This document shows, in pieces, positions 13,251 to 27,800 of a stretch of 64,000 nt of DNA. The DNA is taken from NCBI GenBank assembly GCA_963457665.1, contig OY735207.1:34515816-34579815 (forward strand), in the 5' to 3' direction. Under the pieces are notes generated by a model, which was given only the letters and a program-made list of their open reading frames with translations, did no database searches and was not told where the DNA came from. A program made the translations under genes and the position numbers. The number at the start of each line of letters is the position of its first letter. The first letter of the stretch is position 1. This DNA is from Thysanoteuthis rhombus (Eukaryota > Mollusca > Cephalopoda > Oegopsida > Thysanoteuthidae).

Positions 13251-15413
13251 TTGTTTGTTAGGCGGTTAACATTTCTCTCCATAGTGCAAGTCTATGGAAA
13301 CCTCAGGCAGCGTAATAAAATTATTTGAAGTCAGGTTTTTCAGCAAACAATGAAACAAAAATATTTCAATAAACCTTGGTACTATGCAAATTCTACATAA
13401 CTATGCAACGATAGATATAGAAAATTTCAAGTTCAAATTGGCATGTTTTCGGTCGATATAAAAAAAAGAAAGATTATAATTTGAATATTCTTCAAAAGAT
13501 CCAGAGCCTTAATGATTGATAAATGAGATTCAAATAGAGATCAATATTGGATATATTTTGGCTTTTGCTAATCACTGTCAAATGACATTGCAAAGCATTC
13601 CTACCAAATTGTTACTAGGTTAATGACTGCTTGAGAGTGTTTCAAGTTGTAGGTAGACATCACAATGCCTATCAACGGCTTTGAAGATTAAGATTTTTGA
13701 GACGTGAGGGAATAGATCAAAGGTTTTGTGTATGATAACCATATTCTGTCAGTAATGATTGCCTTCATTTTCAATAAACACTTTGATTTTCAATGTATAA
13801 CATACACAGAACCAAAACTTAAAAAAGAGCAAAAGAAAAATTAAATAAAAACTAACAGCAATATTCAATCAACTCCCCCCCCCCTCATAACACCAGAAAT
13901 GTACACATTGTTAGTCAGAAATCTCTCTCCTGGTTTCATGAAGTTTAGTATGCAACACTTCCAACATTATAATAACACTTGGACTTAGTAATAATCTGAA
14001 TATTCCATGTGTTGACATATCAAGCCAACACAAGGTCCTCATGAGAAAAAAGAAGGAGGGGGGGGGTCACATCATTATCTGCACTCAAGTTTTATTATTC
14101 AAAATATCAATTCAAATCATAAAATATCAATTCCATTCAATGTGAAAGCAAACAAATGAATGCACAAAAGAGATGGATTTCAGAAGGGTAAACTGACATT
14201 TTATTTATTTTATTTTTTTTTAAATATCTTGTCATTATAATAGATAAATGCCAAATTAGTTATGCAAAGAATTCAATGCATAATTAATCGTACACCGAGA
14301 AAAAGTTGGCAGGATTATTTTCAAATTTCAATATGGAGATTCTTTAAAAATTTCACACACTCTCAGCCTTGATAGATATTTGATGGTACTAAAACCCATC
14401 AGAACTGGATGATCCAGTTTGCTTCAACCATGAATTAACCTTCAAGTTATTTATAGTCATTTTAGTTTCAACTAATCAGGAGTCAAAACTACACTTGGGA
14501 ATATTTTATGATAATATATTAAACCTATCAGTTTACTACTACATAATAAGACACAAGGGACAATCTAGTCACTGAATTGTGAAAAATTTTCCATTTCAAA
14601 GGCTTTAAAAATTGTTTGTGCAAAAAAAAAAAAAAAAAAAAAAAAAATTTTTAATTCACTATAAACTCGCTGTCCTATACCGACTAACTATGCAAGATTG
14701 CAGTCGAAAGAGATTGTTAAATCATTTTTGGGGGGAGGAGAGGGGTGAATTTGTATACATATATTCAGTGTTCATTTAAATCGGCCATATTTGTTCCTTT
14801 TGGGCCCAGGTAAAATGAGGTTTCGGAATGGGGCTAGCAACTCCACTACATGATACCTACTTACTACAGAAGCAACATCACCTCAACTAGAGTCTGGGCG
14901 AGAATATTCCTCTTCACATGGGACAGCTTGCAAAAGCAACAAAATAAAGGCAGAAACTAGGATAGGAACCTGGAAAAAAAGGCTTTGGTTTAGAGAAGTT
15001 GGGAAGCCAAGGCAAGGCTGGAAAAGATCAGTCAAGAGTGAGGCTAACGAAGATGGACTGTCAAGAACCCAGCTGAAGGAATTTTCCTCAAAACAGAATC
15101 CGCTGGCCTGGTGTGGTTGCAGCCCTATGCACCACAAAGTGTCAACAAAACATTCACTGTCCATTTAGGTTTTAGGTCAGTATTTTAAACTTGCATCAAG
15201 GAAAAAATACTTGGGTAGTTTAAATACTAACAGTATTTCTTGATTCGTCACAAATCAGCAGCAGGGATCAATTGAGGAAAAAGAAAAGAAAAAAAATTGG
15301 TGATAAAGAAATCATTCAGTTTTCAGTTCAGAATAGTGTTAGTGATGAAGACACAAATCCATAACTTTAAAAAAAATTATTTTTGCTAATACCCTTAACG
15401 GCATGTTTTCCAT
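13251..15413. other. Non-coding stretch, no gene recognised
   Basis: AT-rich sequence with poly-C (about 13875), poly-G (about 14056) and a 27-nt A-run (about 14620-14646). The minus-strand open frame at 14883-15164 has no recognisable domain and no convincing splice context. Confidence 0.5.
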
Positions 15414-15796
15414 TTGGAATTTATAAAATTGAGAACCATGGAATGTGCACATGAAAGAATAATGCTGAGCCTCACATGGAGAGACCACAAGACAGCACAG
15501 TACATTCGAGAAAAGACAAGACTTAGGAATATCATAGAATCCATTAAAAATCTAAAATCGCGGTGGGCTGGCCATGTTGCAAGAATGGCAGACAACCGAT
15601 GGACATCACGACTCACAACATGGATCCCCCAAGACCACACACGCAACCGAGGCCGACAAAGTGTTAGATGGAGAGACGAACTAGACAAGTTCAGGAAATA
15701 CTGGCTCCATGACGCCCATGATACGGAAGTGTGGCAAATCCTGGGGAAGGTCTATGTCCAACGACGGACGCTAAAAGACTGATGATGATGATGATG
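15414..15796 (+). mobile_element. 3' end of an RTE-like non-LTR retrotransposon (LINE), 5'-truncated
   Basis: An open frame of about 122 codons (15414-15782) matches the C-terminal region that follows the reverse transcriptase domain in RTE-like LINEs. Landmarks are RIMLSLTWRDHKTAQYIREK, then RWAGHVARMADNRW, then RGRQSVRWRDELDKFRKYW, ending with GKVYVQRRTLKD and a stop. A short TGATGA microsatellite follows the stop, a usual 3' tail for this kind of element. The upstream RT and endonuclease are absent, which is typical 5' truncation. This copy is intact in frame, so it is younger than the related copies at 49400-50915 and 61380-61660. Confidence 0.9.
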
Positions 15797-17751
15797 AATT
15801 ATTGCAAACAGGGGTGGGGGGTGCTAAAAAGTTTACGCAACCTGAAGAAAAATAAAAAGAGCCTGGCTACTGAACGTATTATGCAATAATGACTCGAGTA
15901 TCCAAATTTTTGCACACCTCCCAAAACTCACCAACCTGATTGACAAGTGATCATTTTGACAATATTCAGTCACTTATCCAAAATACAAGCTCAGCAAGAG
16001 GAACTATTTAGAGAGAAGCTAAATTGATGTGATTTCTAATTCAATAACCCACACTCATTATCCAGTATATCAACACTATCCTCCTCGGGATTACTTTCAA
16101 GAAATTCAAGCTTTAGCATAATCTGGCCAAAGGCAAGAAAAGCAGGCTACCTAGAGTGGATCTAACTTACTACACAGTAGTAATTGGTCTGCAAGGCGAG
16201 CTTGATAGCCATTATCCAAAAACAAGACATCTCTTGGAATTTCTATCAATGAACAAAATTAAATATTTTCTGCCTTTTCATATCACCTATGAACCCATGT
16301 TGTACAAGTTATACATATCGCCTCTAAAAATCATCTGTCCGAACTAGTAGCAGTTGGGGTGCATTCCATATATAGTAACTTGAGGTAAATATGATGAGTA
16401 TATATATACATCAAGGTATTAAGATGATTTAGTACTTAATTATGTTATACCACACATTGCTTTCCTCCAATTTGCTGATTCCCAACATCCTATCCACTTT
16501 TTGTGGTTCAACTTGTCAGACTACCATTGTTACTATTGAACTGAAGGAACTTTTTGATGTTGAGCATTATGTGGCTGAAGGATCCACCATCTATTCAGAT
16601 TGTGGACAGAGTTACTCGGAGGAGTTGAATGCAGAAGACTTTCATCACTTCACTTAGAACAAGACATGATTTTGACACACTCAAACCAAGAGTTGACACA
16701 CAAAAACTAGAAGGAATGTGGAGATTCATGAAATGGTGAAATGAATTGCACACAGATAATGAAAAAAAGAACCCCGATGATTTTCCAAACACTCGACTAA
16801 AATAATTTAGATAACGGAGGATCAATAAAGGAATTAAAAATACGAGATATGAACTACATACCAAACAAGCAACTTGGGAGGACAATTCCAATAAGATAAA
16901 AAGGAGCACTTTTCGAGAACGTTTATGGTATAGATATCAATTATCAAATACAGATTAATAACCTGGTTTTAATTTTAACCTAATGTAATATTTTGTCCTT
17001 TTCATGCAAATCCATTTAAAAAGAACAAATGCTCATAGAGACCAATATTTGTGGTCCCGATGTGTTCCACCCAAACTGAATTCATTGGGGGGGGGGGTGT
17101 ATATATGTATGTATATATATTACACACACGTGTGTGCGAGTACATGTGTGCATTTGTGTTCTGCGTACTTTGAAAAATTGTAGAATTCAATGTATTAATC
17201 CCAATCACATTTTTATTTTTTTTATTTATTCCAGTTAAACATTGAAATATGTATAACAGAGGACAAAGAAGGAAAATTAAACCATCCAAGACCCATTTTT
17301 CCATCAATATATCAATTTAACCCCAGCCACCAAAATGAATCAATATCTGAAATTCATGAGGGGGAGAAAAAAGAAAAATGGAAAAAAAAAAAAAAAAATG
17401 AAATTTTTTCAACTCAACATTGTTTAACTGCTGTTTAGAATAGATTTTCTCAATAGTCAAAAATTTTAAATGAAGAAAAGAAAATCTTACCTTTTTATCG
17501 TCTGGTATGAAAACATTCTAATTTACTTATATCAATTTTGATATGGTTAATTTAATTAACATTGCATAAAATTTGGATTTTAGACATTTCAATCTTGAAA
17601 AAGACCAATTTTCAGCCTTTCTGAAAAGAAGTATGCTATCGATGATTTTAAAGTTAGTGTCAGGTCAAAACAGAATGAATTTAGCACACGGATTTTCTTG
17701 AATATATTGCAGTAATAACATAAAACTGACGGTTTCATGAAATCCCTTTTA
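15797..17751. other. Non-coding stretch; possible far 3' region of the Ig receptor gene
   Basis: No exon was recognised. A GT/AT/AC-rich patch with a poly-G run lies at about 17088-17150. AATAAA-type hexamers on the minus strand occur near 17213-17231. These are the nearest ones I found downstream of the receptor stop codon (18945), so the message may end here, giving a 3' UTR of about 1.7 kb. That assignment is weak because such hexamers are common in AT-rich DNA. Confidence 0.35.
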
Positions 17752-17830
17752 CAATCAGTATAGTAATGGATAAACTTGCGATGCTGTCCATTACTACAGT
17801 AGTGAGTTCAATCCTCACTGGAAGTCCCTC
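17752..17830 (+). repeat. tRNA-derived SINE-like head
   Basis: An A-box-like TATAGTAATGG lies at 17759-17769. A good B-box-like GAGTTCAATCCTCAC lies at 17804-17818 at tRNA spacing, with the arms around it able to pair (AGTGAG with CTCACT). A clean acceptor stem is missing, so this is a SINE or decayed tRNA rather than a functional tRNA. Confidence 0.5.
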
Positions 17831-18944
17831 ACCACTATGAGCAATTTCAAGCTAAGCTAAACTTGGTATTAAGTATATTCCACTTCAATATATATTTTCT
17901 CCAGTTCAGCTTAGTTAGACAAGGCCACAGTAATGAGGTTCCCAGTGAAAATCAGACTCATTACAGAAGCAATGGTCTGATTGTGTAAGTAAAGATTTCC
18001 TTAAATACTATAAAATGCCCAAGAATTCCCTAAAATCTTTTGGGATTTCCGAAAATCACTATTTTCACAATCTTACTGCAGCATATCACCTTCCAATGTT
18101 GAACTACATTTACAGCCCTCCAAACCCAGATGTCCTTTATCAATTTTATACAAAAATTTTTTTTCAGTTATAGAGATAAAAGAAAAAAAAAAAAAGAAAA
18201 AAAGAAAAGTAAATAAATTAATTTACAATCTTCAATTTAAAAACTTTTCATCTAACAAAAAAAAAAAAAAGAGAAAAAAATCCATGGGAAAATTTGTAGA
18301 TTTTTTTAGAACTGATCCGAATTATATTGTAAACAACTATATTTAGACATCAGGTAAAAAATACAGCTAGATTGAATAACCAGATATTCTTAAAAAAATA
18401 AAAGATAAAAAATAAAAAATAAAATAAAATAAAATTAAAAAAATGATTCTTCTCAAAGAAAATGATGAAACTAAAATTAAAAAAGAAAAAAAAAATAGAA
18501 AAATAATAGCCCATCAAATGTAACATCTTTTGCAAATGTAAGCAGGCAGGTCCATGGAAATGTCAGTGGCCACTATTACAAGATTTTCAATTTGAAGAAT
18601 TTTTACCCCCACTCCTCCTCCTCCTATCCCTCTGACTGCCAAAGGCACTTGCACATTCATACATACGCTCACACCCATTTCACAGAAGTCATGTGTTTAA
18701 ATATAAAAATATATATTTCAGATAAGTCTTGCTGACACTCTGAAACTATGACAGCAGTTGCTCAGGTGGGGGGACAACAAAACCATTCATTTTCTTTTGG
18801 CAGTAAATTTGAGTTAGGATTAACAGTAAGGTAGGGCTGCCTGCCTGATTACCTGGAATTGGGGGATCAGATTAGAGTATATACATGTCTATTTCGGTAA
18901 GGGTGAATAGCTTTAGGCGAGGGGAGTAAAAATGACTCTTTACA
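17831..18944 (-). other. Presumed 3' UTR and flank of the Ig receptor gene
   Basis: This lies directly downstream of the receptor stop codon on the minus strand. It is AT-rich, with long A/AAAAT patches at 18180-18500, and I saw no further coding exon. No good polyadenylation hexamer was found within it. Confidence 0.4.
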
Positions 18945-19283
18945 TTAACTATGAGTTATAACGGCATAGTCAGTGTCTGGCCTTTGTCCATATTCTGAAC
19001 GACGCTTGGCAGACTTGTGTACAGCGAGTTCCAGTTCAGCGTAGTGGAGTGGGTTTGACCCTTCAACTCGGGGAGAGCGGTGAGGTTTAGGTGGTGGTGG
19101 TGGAGGAGGAGGGGGTAACTCATATGCTTCGTCCATGTTGTCCGTGGCATCCCCGTGGGATGGCAGGAACGCATTTTGTTTGTTTGATTTCAGCTTCCTG
19201 GCTGCTGTTCCAGTATCTTGAACAGAATTGGAGTTGGTATCCGGCCCATCAACCAGGGACGATGATGAGGACTTGTGGTTTTG
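18945..19283 (-). CDS. Terminal coding exon: cytoplasmic tail with ITIM, ITSM and polyproline
   Basis: The exon starts at phase 0 after a strong acceptor (pyrimidine-rich CTCCTTTTTGGCCTTTTCCAG) and encodes 112 residues plus the stop. In order there is a serine-rich segment (residues 302-312), a polar linker, EAYELP (Tyr355), nine prolines (358-366) followed by KPHRSPR as a likely SH3 ligand, then LHYAEL (Tyr382), a second tyrosine in SEYGQR (Tyr399), and TDYAVI (Tyr407) six residues from the end. LHYAEL fits the ITIM consensus (I/V/L/S)xYxx(I/V/L), and TDYAVI fits the ITSM consensus TxYxx(V/I). Family knowledge: phosphorylated ITIM and ITSM tyrosines recruit SH2 proteins such as SHP phosphatases or SAP adaptors. 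Whether they do so here is inference. The proline codons form a GGT/GGA-rich microsatellite on the plus strand, so length polymorphism is likely. Confidence 0.9.
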   Translation of the reverse strand, partial: QNHKSSSSSLVDGPDTNSNSVQDTGTAARKLKSNKQNAFLPSHGDATDNMDEAYELPPPPPPPPPKPHRSPRVEGSNPLHYAELELAVHKSAKRRSEYGQRPDTDYAVITHS

Positions 19284-22200
19284 CTGGAAAAGGCCAAAAA
19301 GGAGTTGGACTGTAGAACACTGGCACTAGCTGTCTTTGCAAACAAGTCATTCAAAGAGATAGAAAATATTAAAATTTAAGAGAAGAAAAAAAAAACAAAA
19401 AAAAAAAAAAAAACACGACAAATTTTTTTTAAAGTAGTGTTTTTTTACTTAACCAAGCAGCGATGGAAGCAAATTCCTTTTATTATTTAAACGGGGAAAT
19501 AGTGTTGCAACTTTCAGTGAAAAAAAGTTATTTGGGTATAGTGCACATTGATCGTGAGCTATTAAAAGATTTGCAGTTCATCTGAGAACAGCATACAGCA
19601 AAGTCACAGCGTACATCAAATAATGGTTGCATGCTTTGTACAGTGTCTGAAGTTGCAGACATTGCATAGTGAGAAGCACTAGCAGATGAACAAAAACATG
19701 CATATATGATAAATAGTATATACAGCTTTTTATAACATCTGGTAGAGTGACTGACCCTTAAAAAAAGGGAAGCAGTGTATGAAGACAGTTGTGTCACAAG
19801 GGAAGAAAAAATAGCATTTTAGAAGGGGGGGGGGACATTTTCCTCCTAACTCCTGGAAGAGAACATGCAGTCCCTTACTGGCTGGTAGGCAGGCAAAGAG
19901 GCAGGCAGGCAAAGGGCTGGAGAATTTGAACGACCATAAAGAAAAAAAAATTTTTTTTTTTTTTATTCCTATACAAGTGAGACATGCAATACCTTAAAAC
20001 CAAGAACATATGATTGTTGACGAGCAAGCACAAATATCAAGTTTGTTTTTCACTATGCTGGGTGGGGAGTATAAATATCTGAATACTCTCCAGAGGACAA
20101 TATTAATCAGACACACACACACATATCTATTGAAAGAGTTTTTTTTTTAATGTTTAAAGCTTACATAACTACATGCAAGTGAAAACATGCAGAAACATAA
20201 ATATACTGTTATTACAGAAACAGACATTTGTCAATAAGCCTTTTTAACCCGTACTCAAACTTCATACAATCATACTGGACCCAGCACTCAAGATCTAAAA
20301 TTATAGTCAGTTGTTTGCAACTGAAAAAGCAGTTTTCAAGTATATAAAAATAAAAAAAAATAAAAATTCTTTTATCTAATGAAAAGGTAGAAATGAACTT
20401 TTTCCATGTCATCTTTATTTATTTACATGTATAGGTGAAGAATAGAGAAATTAGTATACCCTACAGACTGAATAGCATTAATGGAAAGCAGGTATTAGTC
20501 ACGGCAGTGTGCTCAGGATAGAATGAAGACAAAAGGCAAATTTCAAAATGAACATTACATAATTTAGTCAAGGTCCTTTGGCACTGTACATTTCAATACA
20601 AGTAGTGATTATTTAATACTATGATGGATGAACTTCACACTAATTGCCTTGCCTTGTTCTCAAATTTTTTTCTCTTATTTCTCTCACCTCGGAAGAGGTG
20701 AGGATATAAGGGCACAGTAAAATTTACATCAAATCAAGCATAAAAGCCCCAACAATTAAGCCCAAATGACTATATTCAGTGCAACTTTCAGGAACTGCCA
20801 TCCTGGATCAGATAGTTTTGTAAATCGTCCAACTGGGATCATTGGTAAGTGCTGCTGATTTTCTAAGCAAGCCCTCCCCATGTGAAAGATTGGCAAAAGC
20901 CTTCCTGTACTCACTTCATTCTCTCTAGCATTAAGCCAAACTAATCCGAGCATGAATAATGGATCATGGAACACAAGATTTATAAATCTGGTACCTTGAG
21001 GAAGGAATATAAGTACTAAGATAAATAGCTTTCTGTATTATTAGATGACAAGTAATTTTAGATAACTATGACCAGCCTATAAGATTCGACTAAACTATTC
21101 AACTTAGTGGTGTCAACTTCTTCAGGTAAGTTTCTAAGCATTTTTGACCAGTCAGTCAAGTAGGGAGAAAAAAAAAATTTTTTTTTTAAAAAATCATTTT
21201 TATTAAAAAAATAAAAAAAATTATTCAACTTAGTTATCAGGAACAGACTAAGCAGGAATAAACACCAATAATTTCTTGCCATATGAATTTCAAAGATGAC
21301 AATGTAACTGAATTACACTATATAACCTTTCTTTGCTAAGTTCGTTCACTCAGAAACAAGAAAGGAAAAACAATTGCCTACAAGTCAAAAATTGCTTATA
21401 TTAGAATTTATAAACATTGTGACTGCTGCATGTTTTATTCAAAAGAGTAGAGTTTAAATTAAACACTGAGGGACACAGATGTATTCCTAGTCAACAGAAC
21501 TTGCGAAATAGCACATATAAAAAAATTTTTTAAATCCATACCCTTAGCCATGATATCATTCAGAAATAATTATCCCAAATATAAAATGCAATGTGCGCAC
21601 ACACACACACACACACTTTAAGCATAATACATCGAGATAACAAATTTTGGTCTCTATAAAGGATCCTTTTGAAACAGATTTTAGAGAAAAAGGACAAAAT
21701 ATTACATGCTTGATTGTGCTCTTGTGTAGTTGGTTCCACTAAACGGCTATCCCTTTCAAGTCAAGATCAATTTAACTAAAATCCACTGGACATTTTTTTT
21801 TATGTGTAACACTTTCCAATGAATCCAGATACTACACTGATCCAAGGCAGAAGTGTTGGGTAGTGACACTTTGATCCTAGGCAGAGCACACACATACTCT
21901 GATCTGAGGCAGGAGACGATCCATGTCAATAATCTCATCATTTTCGACAGGTACTTTTCTAGTCTTCATATAAAGTATACAAAAGGAAAAAAAAAAACCC
22001 AAAAAAAACTTAAACTTATAGTAAATTTCAAGTCACTTGTGGTAGAGACATTTAACAAGTAGTTTTAGCAAAGTTATTCTGTTCAAATTTTTTGAGACAA
22101 GGTGCTGTTGCTACGATACGATTCTTTCAAACTTATTTCCCTTGTCTGTTTTCATCATGACATTCAGCCACAGTACCCTCCAGCTCTTAAAGCCAAATCA

Positions 22201-24759
22201 GGGGACATCAGTACAAACCTTGCAATAAATACAACAAAAAAAAATAAAAAAAATAAAGATTTGGTCCACAATAATCATTGTAGAATACCCTTAATGAGTG
22301 CTTGGATATTGAGGGCCAAACCCAGAAAAAAAAAAAAAAAAAAAACATTCAGAAATTGTATGCCTATATTCCCTATAGAAACGAAAGCTAAAATTTCATG
22401 AACATCAAAGATCACAGACAAGGAAAATTTTGATGGCATTTGAAAAAATTTTTTTCTTTAATGCCAATAAATGTGATAATTAAATCTTTTGTCACTAAAG
22501 ACTAGTGTATGCAGCAAGTAATGATTCTATGTGCAAACAATCTTCATTTATGAAGAATATAGTTTATCAAGGCAATAAAATACAGCGAAAAGTTGATAAT
22601 TTCAATATATAAACTAAATTTTGATATACAATGAAATTGGCATGAGCCATTGAATTTCAGAAGTAGCACATACAGAAAACAAGGTGGTGAAATATCTTGC
22701 AATCATTGTTCTATCTTACAAAAACCACTAAATAGAGCTAGAGTAAAAGCAAAAAATGTTTTAACCATCATCTTAACGTGAATTAGTGGTACGATTATTG
22801 TTCATACAAGAATACAATAAACCTTTGATAAATAAGATGAACTTGACCAAGAAGAATGATGTACAAATCAAATTCATGTCTCTAATGTACGGTAGATTCA
22901 TTGTCCATAAATTTTAGTTATTTCTTCAGGAAGAAATTATAACAATATTACATGAACTTCCAACCCCAACATAGATATTTGAAAAGCTTCTAAGTTTCAA
23001 ACTTTCGAGATTTTGATCAATCTATTGCTAACTGTCAAAATTTCAAAGATCAAATTACTATTTTTTTCGCAATCAACAAATACATTTTTTTTCACAAGAA
23101 ATAGGTACTTGTACAGGATACATCATTATGGAACGCAAGGACAAATATGTGCTCTATTTTACATTAGTGGGTGTCTGATTCCAGAGAATAGACACTGTCA
23201 CAGTACACGGGTACCTATATAGAACTTTATTGATGGTTGAATGAGCACCATTATGATTGGTCACAATACAAGCTACCCTGAAGAATAATCAATCAAGGTC
23301 AGTTTTCCAAACCAATGTCAATTATACTTTAGCGGCCAGCAGCTGTATATTGATGCTTACTAGGTTAGTCTACAGTTAAAGTGTCAACTAACCTTGTGGC
23401 TTTATGCCAGAAAAGGCCAAGCTTAGTAATTAACTACAAAATAAAAGCCACATGTATTAGAGGACTGTTAAAACCATATCAAGATTCCCTGTTGAATTCA
23501 CTGTTCCAGAATTCAGTCTTTTAGGTGAACCAGATGAAAATTCTAGTCCAATATACAGATGTCTAAGTATTGAATATAAACAGGCCCTTTGAAAAACACT
23601 TCTCACACGTGCCTAGAAACGTGGGCATACTGAGAAACACGTGCTGACAAGCAAGCAAGCTAAGTTTCAACTTCCTTTAACCTTCCCTGCTAACACAGTA
23701 ACATTTCCCTGAGAAAGAGAGATATGCGCAGACAGACATGCAAAGATAGAAGTGTGATGAAAAACAAAGCATAGAGTAGTAGAATACATTGGTCAAAAAG
23801 CAATGATGGCAACTCCTTGCCCCTATGAATATGGTCCAGGTGGACATATCTAGCATACAAGAAAGCTAACGGGGGGTACAAGACGACAAGAACCTCAATT
23901 CTGACACCTATCAATAACTAGCTGGCAGATCAATAGAGAAATCTGCTTCCATTTCTCCACATCAAAGACACTCGATGCTAATCAATACATTTGCCTCTCA
24001 GAGAATGCAGGTATTTCCATTAAGAGAAGCACGAAAGAGAATACCTGCCCCAGGTGCAGGCACTCAATCATCTTTTGCCTCTAAATTAACATGGAAGGAA
24101 ACTAGTTCACGAGAGGGAGGGGAGAAGAGGATCGGCAACAAAAAGAAACAATTTCACTCTTCACTTCACTTTCAGTAAACACCCACTGTGTTTTTTATAG
24201 CAAGTGCAGTGTTCTTCCATGTAATGATTCATATAGTAATGATACACACCTGCAGGAAGCATTCATACTGGTAATGATACACATACAAACCTATCAGAAG
24301 CAATGGCAATTTTATCACTGGTAATAAACATTGAAATTACTGGCTATGACCAGTTACTGATACGATATGCAAATATATAATCAAACAAAGGCAGACAGGT
24401 TCATACACATTGGCTCCATATTCCTAACACTACATCCTTGACAATGACCAAGATGACCGAGTTTAACCTTGGTGGTAGGATTATTTAACCACCATAACCA
24501 GCTTTTAGCTTGTGAGGAGGAAGAAAAAAAAAAAAGAAAAAGAAAAAAATGAAAAATAATGATAATGAGAGGGGAAGACACCTGTGTCATTATATTAGGC
24601 TACTTTTTCAGTACAAAGATGAAGATTTCAAGAGGAAAACAGACAAACACAAATCATTAGTCTGCTTGTTTGTATGTGCAACTGTTACGGTGAGGAAGAT
24701 AAAGGTTGGGAGGAAGAGGATGCGAAGGTGGAAAGCTCATGGGATAAGAAATGTAAGAG

Positions 24760-24795
<36 letters not shown>

Positions 24796-24814
24796 TGAGA
24801 GGAAAAAATAAAAA

Positions 24815-24852
<38 letters not shown>

Positions 24853-27800
24853 TTCCTCTCACCTAGATATATGTATATTATATAAAGAGGGGGACTGGAT
24901 GGAGATGAAAGCCAGACCAGCTTGTTGGCTGGATATCAAAAGACAATGAGTGAAAGATTGAAAGGCAGATAAAAATGGAAAGATGTAAAAATTGCAATAC
25001 ATCAGAATTCTTTAGAGAGTAAAAAGAAGATGCAGTAGAAAATATTTGTCTAGCTAGTAGCAATTAAGTAGAGATACAATAGCAAAAATAGACATTCCTG
25101 AAGGGAAGTCAGATAAAAACAGCCACATAAGGACCAGTCAGTTAAAACAAGTGCACAGCCAAGCATTACATTCTGACATGTTATGGGGACAAAGAAGAAA
25201 AAAAAAAAAAGAAAAAGAGAATTCACCAACCCCCTTTCATTTCTTAAAAGGTAATGAGTTGGGAGGAATTAACTCAATTGGCTAATCAGAAGTTCTTAAC
25301 TGAAAATAAAGGCACTGTTCCCCTTGAGGGGGAAAAAGAATGAACTTTAATTTCTTCCAATGAAGACCTACCCATGTTCATAGTATAGTCATTTCATTTG
25401 TGTTCTCAATATTTATATCAAGGTACTTTTTGTAGCGCGATAGTTGGCTAACTTCACAAAGAGCACTCATATAGTAGCCCAACTTGATTCAAAACCCAAG
25501 TAGTCAATTTCCACAGGAGGAGGAAAAAAAAAAAAAAAAAAAAAATTATAAATTTTGACCTTTTGATGAGTTGCCCTCAAAGCATTTGTCTTCAAGTCCA
25601 GCAAACAATATATAAATATATATATATTAAACAAGTTCATTTTTTTTCTCAAATATTTGCCTTAAATCAAATGTTGAATTCTTTTGGGGCCTAATTTCAA
25701 GATACTCTAAGTATTGATGGCATATACCATTTTAGAAAAGTTTTGTCCTGCCAACTAAATGTCCTGCAGAGAGAAAAATTATCGATTTTCTTCATGTAAA
25801 TGATTATAAAAACAGACTTTTTTTTTCAAGTAAATTTTACAACTTTTGTTTTGACAGGCATATCTTTTATTCTCATCATTTGTTATCACATCTGTTTTGT
25901 CAGGTGTATAATTTGAGGTGGGGGGTGGGGGAGAAGGACGGAAGAAAGGATCAAACAAGATGTGTCGATATTGAAGACATGGAAAAGATTCAATTTTTGG
26001 TCAAAACCACAATGTTAATGACTCATCTCAAAGTTAGAGACGATTCAAGTAAATTTGTACTATGAGGAACAAACAAAATTTGAAGGAAAAAAAGAAAAAA
26101 AAAAAAAAAAACCTCTGGGAAACGTATTGATCAATAATCAATTACAACAAACCCAAATGTGCCAATCAAAAAAACTATGGAGTCTTGTTCAAAAGAGAAT
26201 TTGAAGATTTCTGGAGCAAAACAATTTACTACAAGATACTATGGTGAAAATGTGAAAATGCATCCTATCCAAAAAAGCATGTTAAAGGACCATTAACCCA
26301 ATCCTTTTCTGTAGTATACTGTCATCAAGTAACACTAAGATAGGATTCTCATCAGATGTATGCTTGTGCTTAATGTTTGATTATATTTCTGAAAACATTG
26401 TTTCACTTAGTCAAGGTAAGGTGAAGTGAAGTCAATGAATTGTCTACGTATTTTGATCTGGTGGGATGCATTTGCTCAATTATTCTAGTTAACTAGAAGA
26501 CATTTTTAACAAGTTATGTCATGCTATTGACTGGTTCACTGTTTTATGTCAAACTCAAAATCAATTCATTTTTCTTTACAGTGTAAAAATTTTTTTTCTG
26601 AAATATTTCGAGCTATCTAATAATTTAAAATGAACAGAGATGGATTACTCAATCCAAATCCCAGCCAAAAATAATTCACCCAATAAAACCACTGGTCAAG
26701 TCTCATTGGTATTCATATTGTATAGAGGATTTCTTCTATAAACAAATTCAATACTTGTAAAATCTATGGTATGCTCACACTATGTTGCTTGATGACAGGA
26801 CGAGCAAAAATTTTGAAAACAAGGATTAAAATAAGAAAAAAAAATTTTTTTTTAGAAAAACCACTTGACGCTTTATAATAACTGATAGATATGTAATAAA
26901 TGGTAGCTGAAAGCCAAGTCATGCAATGCAGACAGTTAATACACAAAAGGGGTTGTTTGTAGCAGAAAACTTACCAGCAAAAGGGAAGAAAATGCATGCA
27001 AAGAAAAAAAATGGCTGCAGAGAACACGACAACAACCACAGTAAGAAAGTAGATCTTCACACCTGCAGAAGACTTCAACTGTTTGGTTGAACACTGCTGT
27101 GAACATTCAAGGGGTCTAAACTCCCAAAATGAAGGGCGGGATAGTAATCATTGTTTACGAATGGATAAAAATTTAAAAGAAGAAACAAAAAAAAAGCAAA
27201 CTCTGCACTATCAGCCAGATAATATTGATATTCTGTGGGCAAAATAGGACTGCAAGTAATGGTAAATGTATGACAGACAAGAGATCAAGTGGGAGCATAA
27301 GAAACAAAATCAATAGGTATTTCTTCAAATAACATACGTATATGTACACCATACCCATTCACTTTATTATTAGCAACAAACATCTTCCTACAGATACATT
27401 AACAGCTATTTCTCTTGAGAGAGGTAAAGAAATTGATTAAATCAAAAGGCAAAGTAAACATCTTAGCTTTGTTGCAAAATCTGAAATACACTGTAGAGCT
27501 AAAAATGGCTGCTTTAAAGGAATAATCTAAATTCAAGTTAATGAAATAAGTTATTCTGCCTACTATTTCTTCACTCATTTTCAAAATAATATCTCCATCT
27601 TCGTTGTTTTTGCTTTGAGCAGCAAGAAATATGGAGTGACATCTCAAAATTGCCAGATGCACCATACACCCAAAACATTGGATCAAAATAAGGTAAAGAC
27701 ATCCGTACCTTGCATAGGTGAATCACCATAGCCCATGCATGTACTAGAATGTTTAAGTTTTGGTTGACCATTTCTAATATGACCAAAATAATGGTCCGCA

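Noticed and set aside
19528-19797. Minus-strand frame just upstream of the terminal exon, containing SHYAMS
   Set aside because: It has no acceptor and donor pair with phase 0 on both sides, and the tyrosine motif does not fit ITIM or ITSM.
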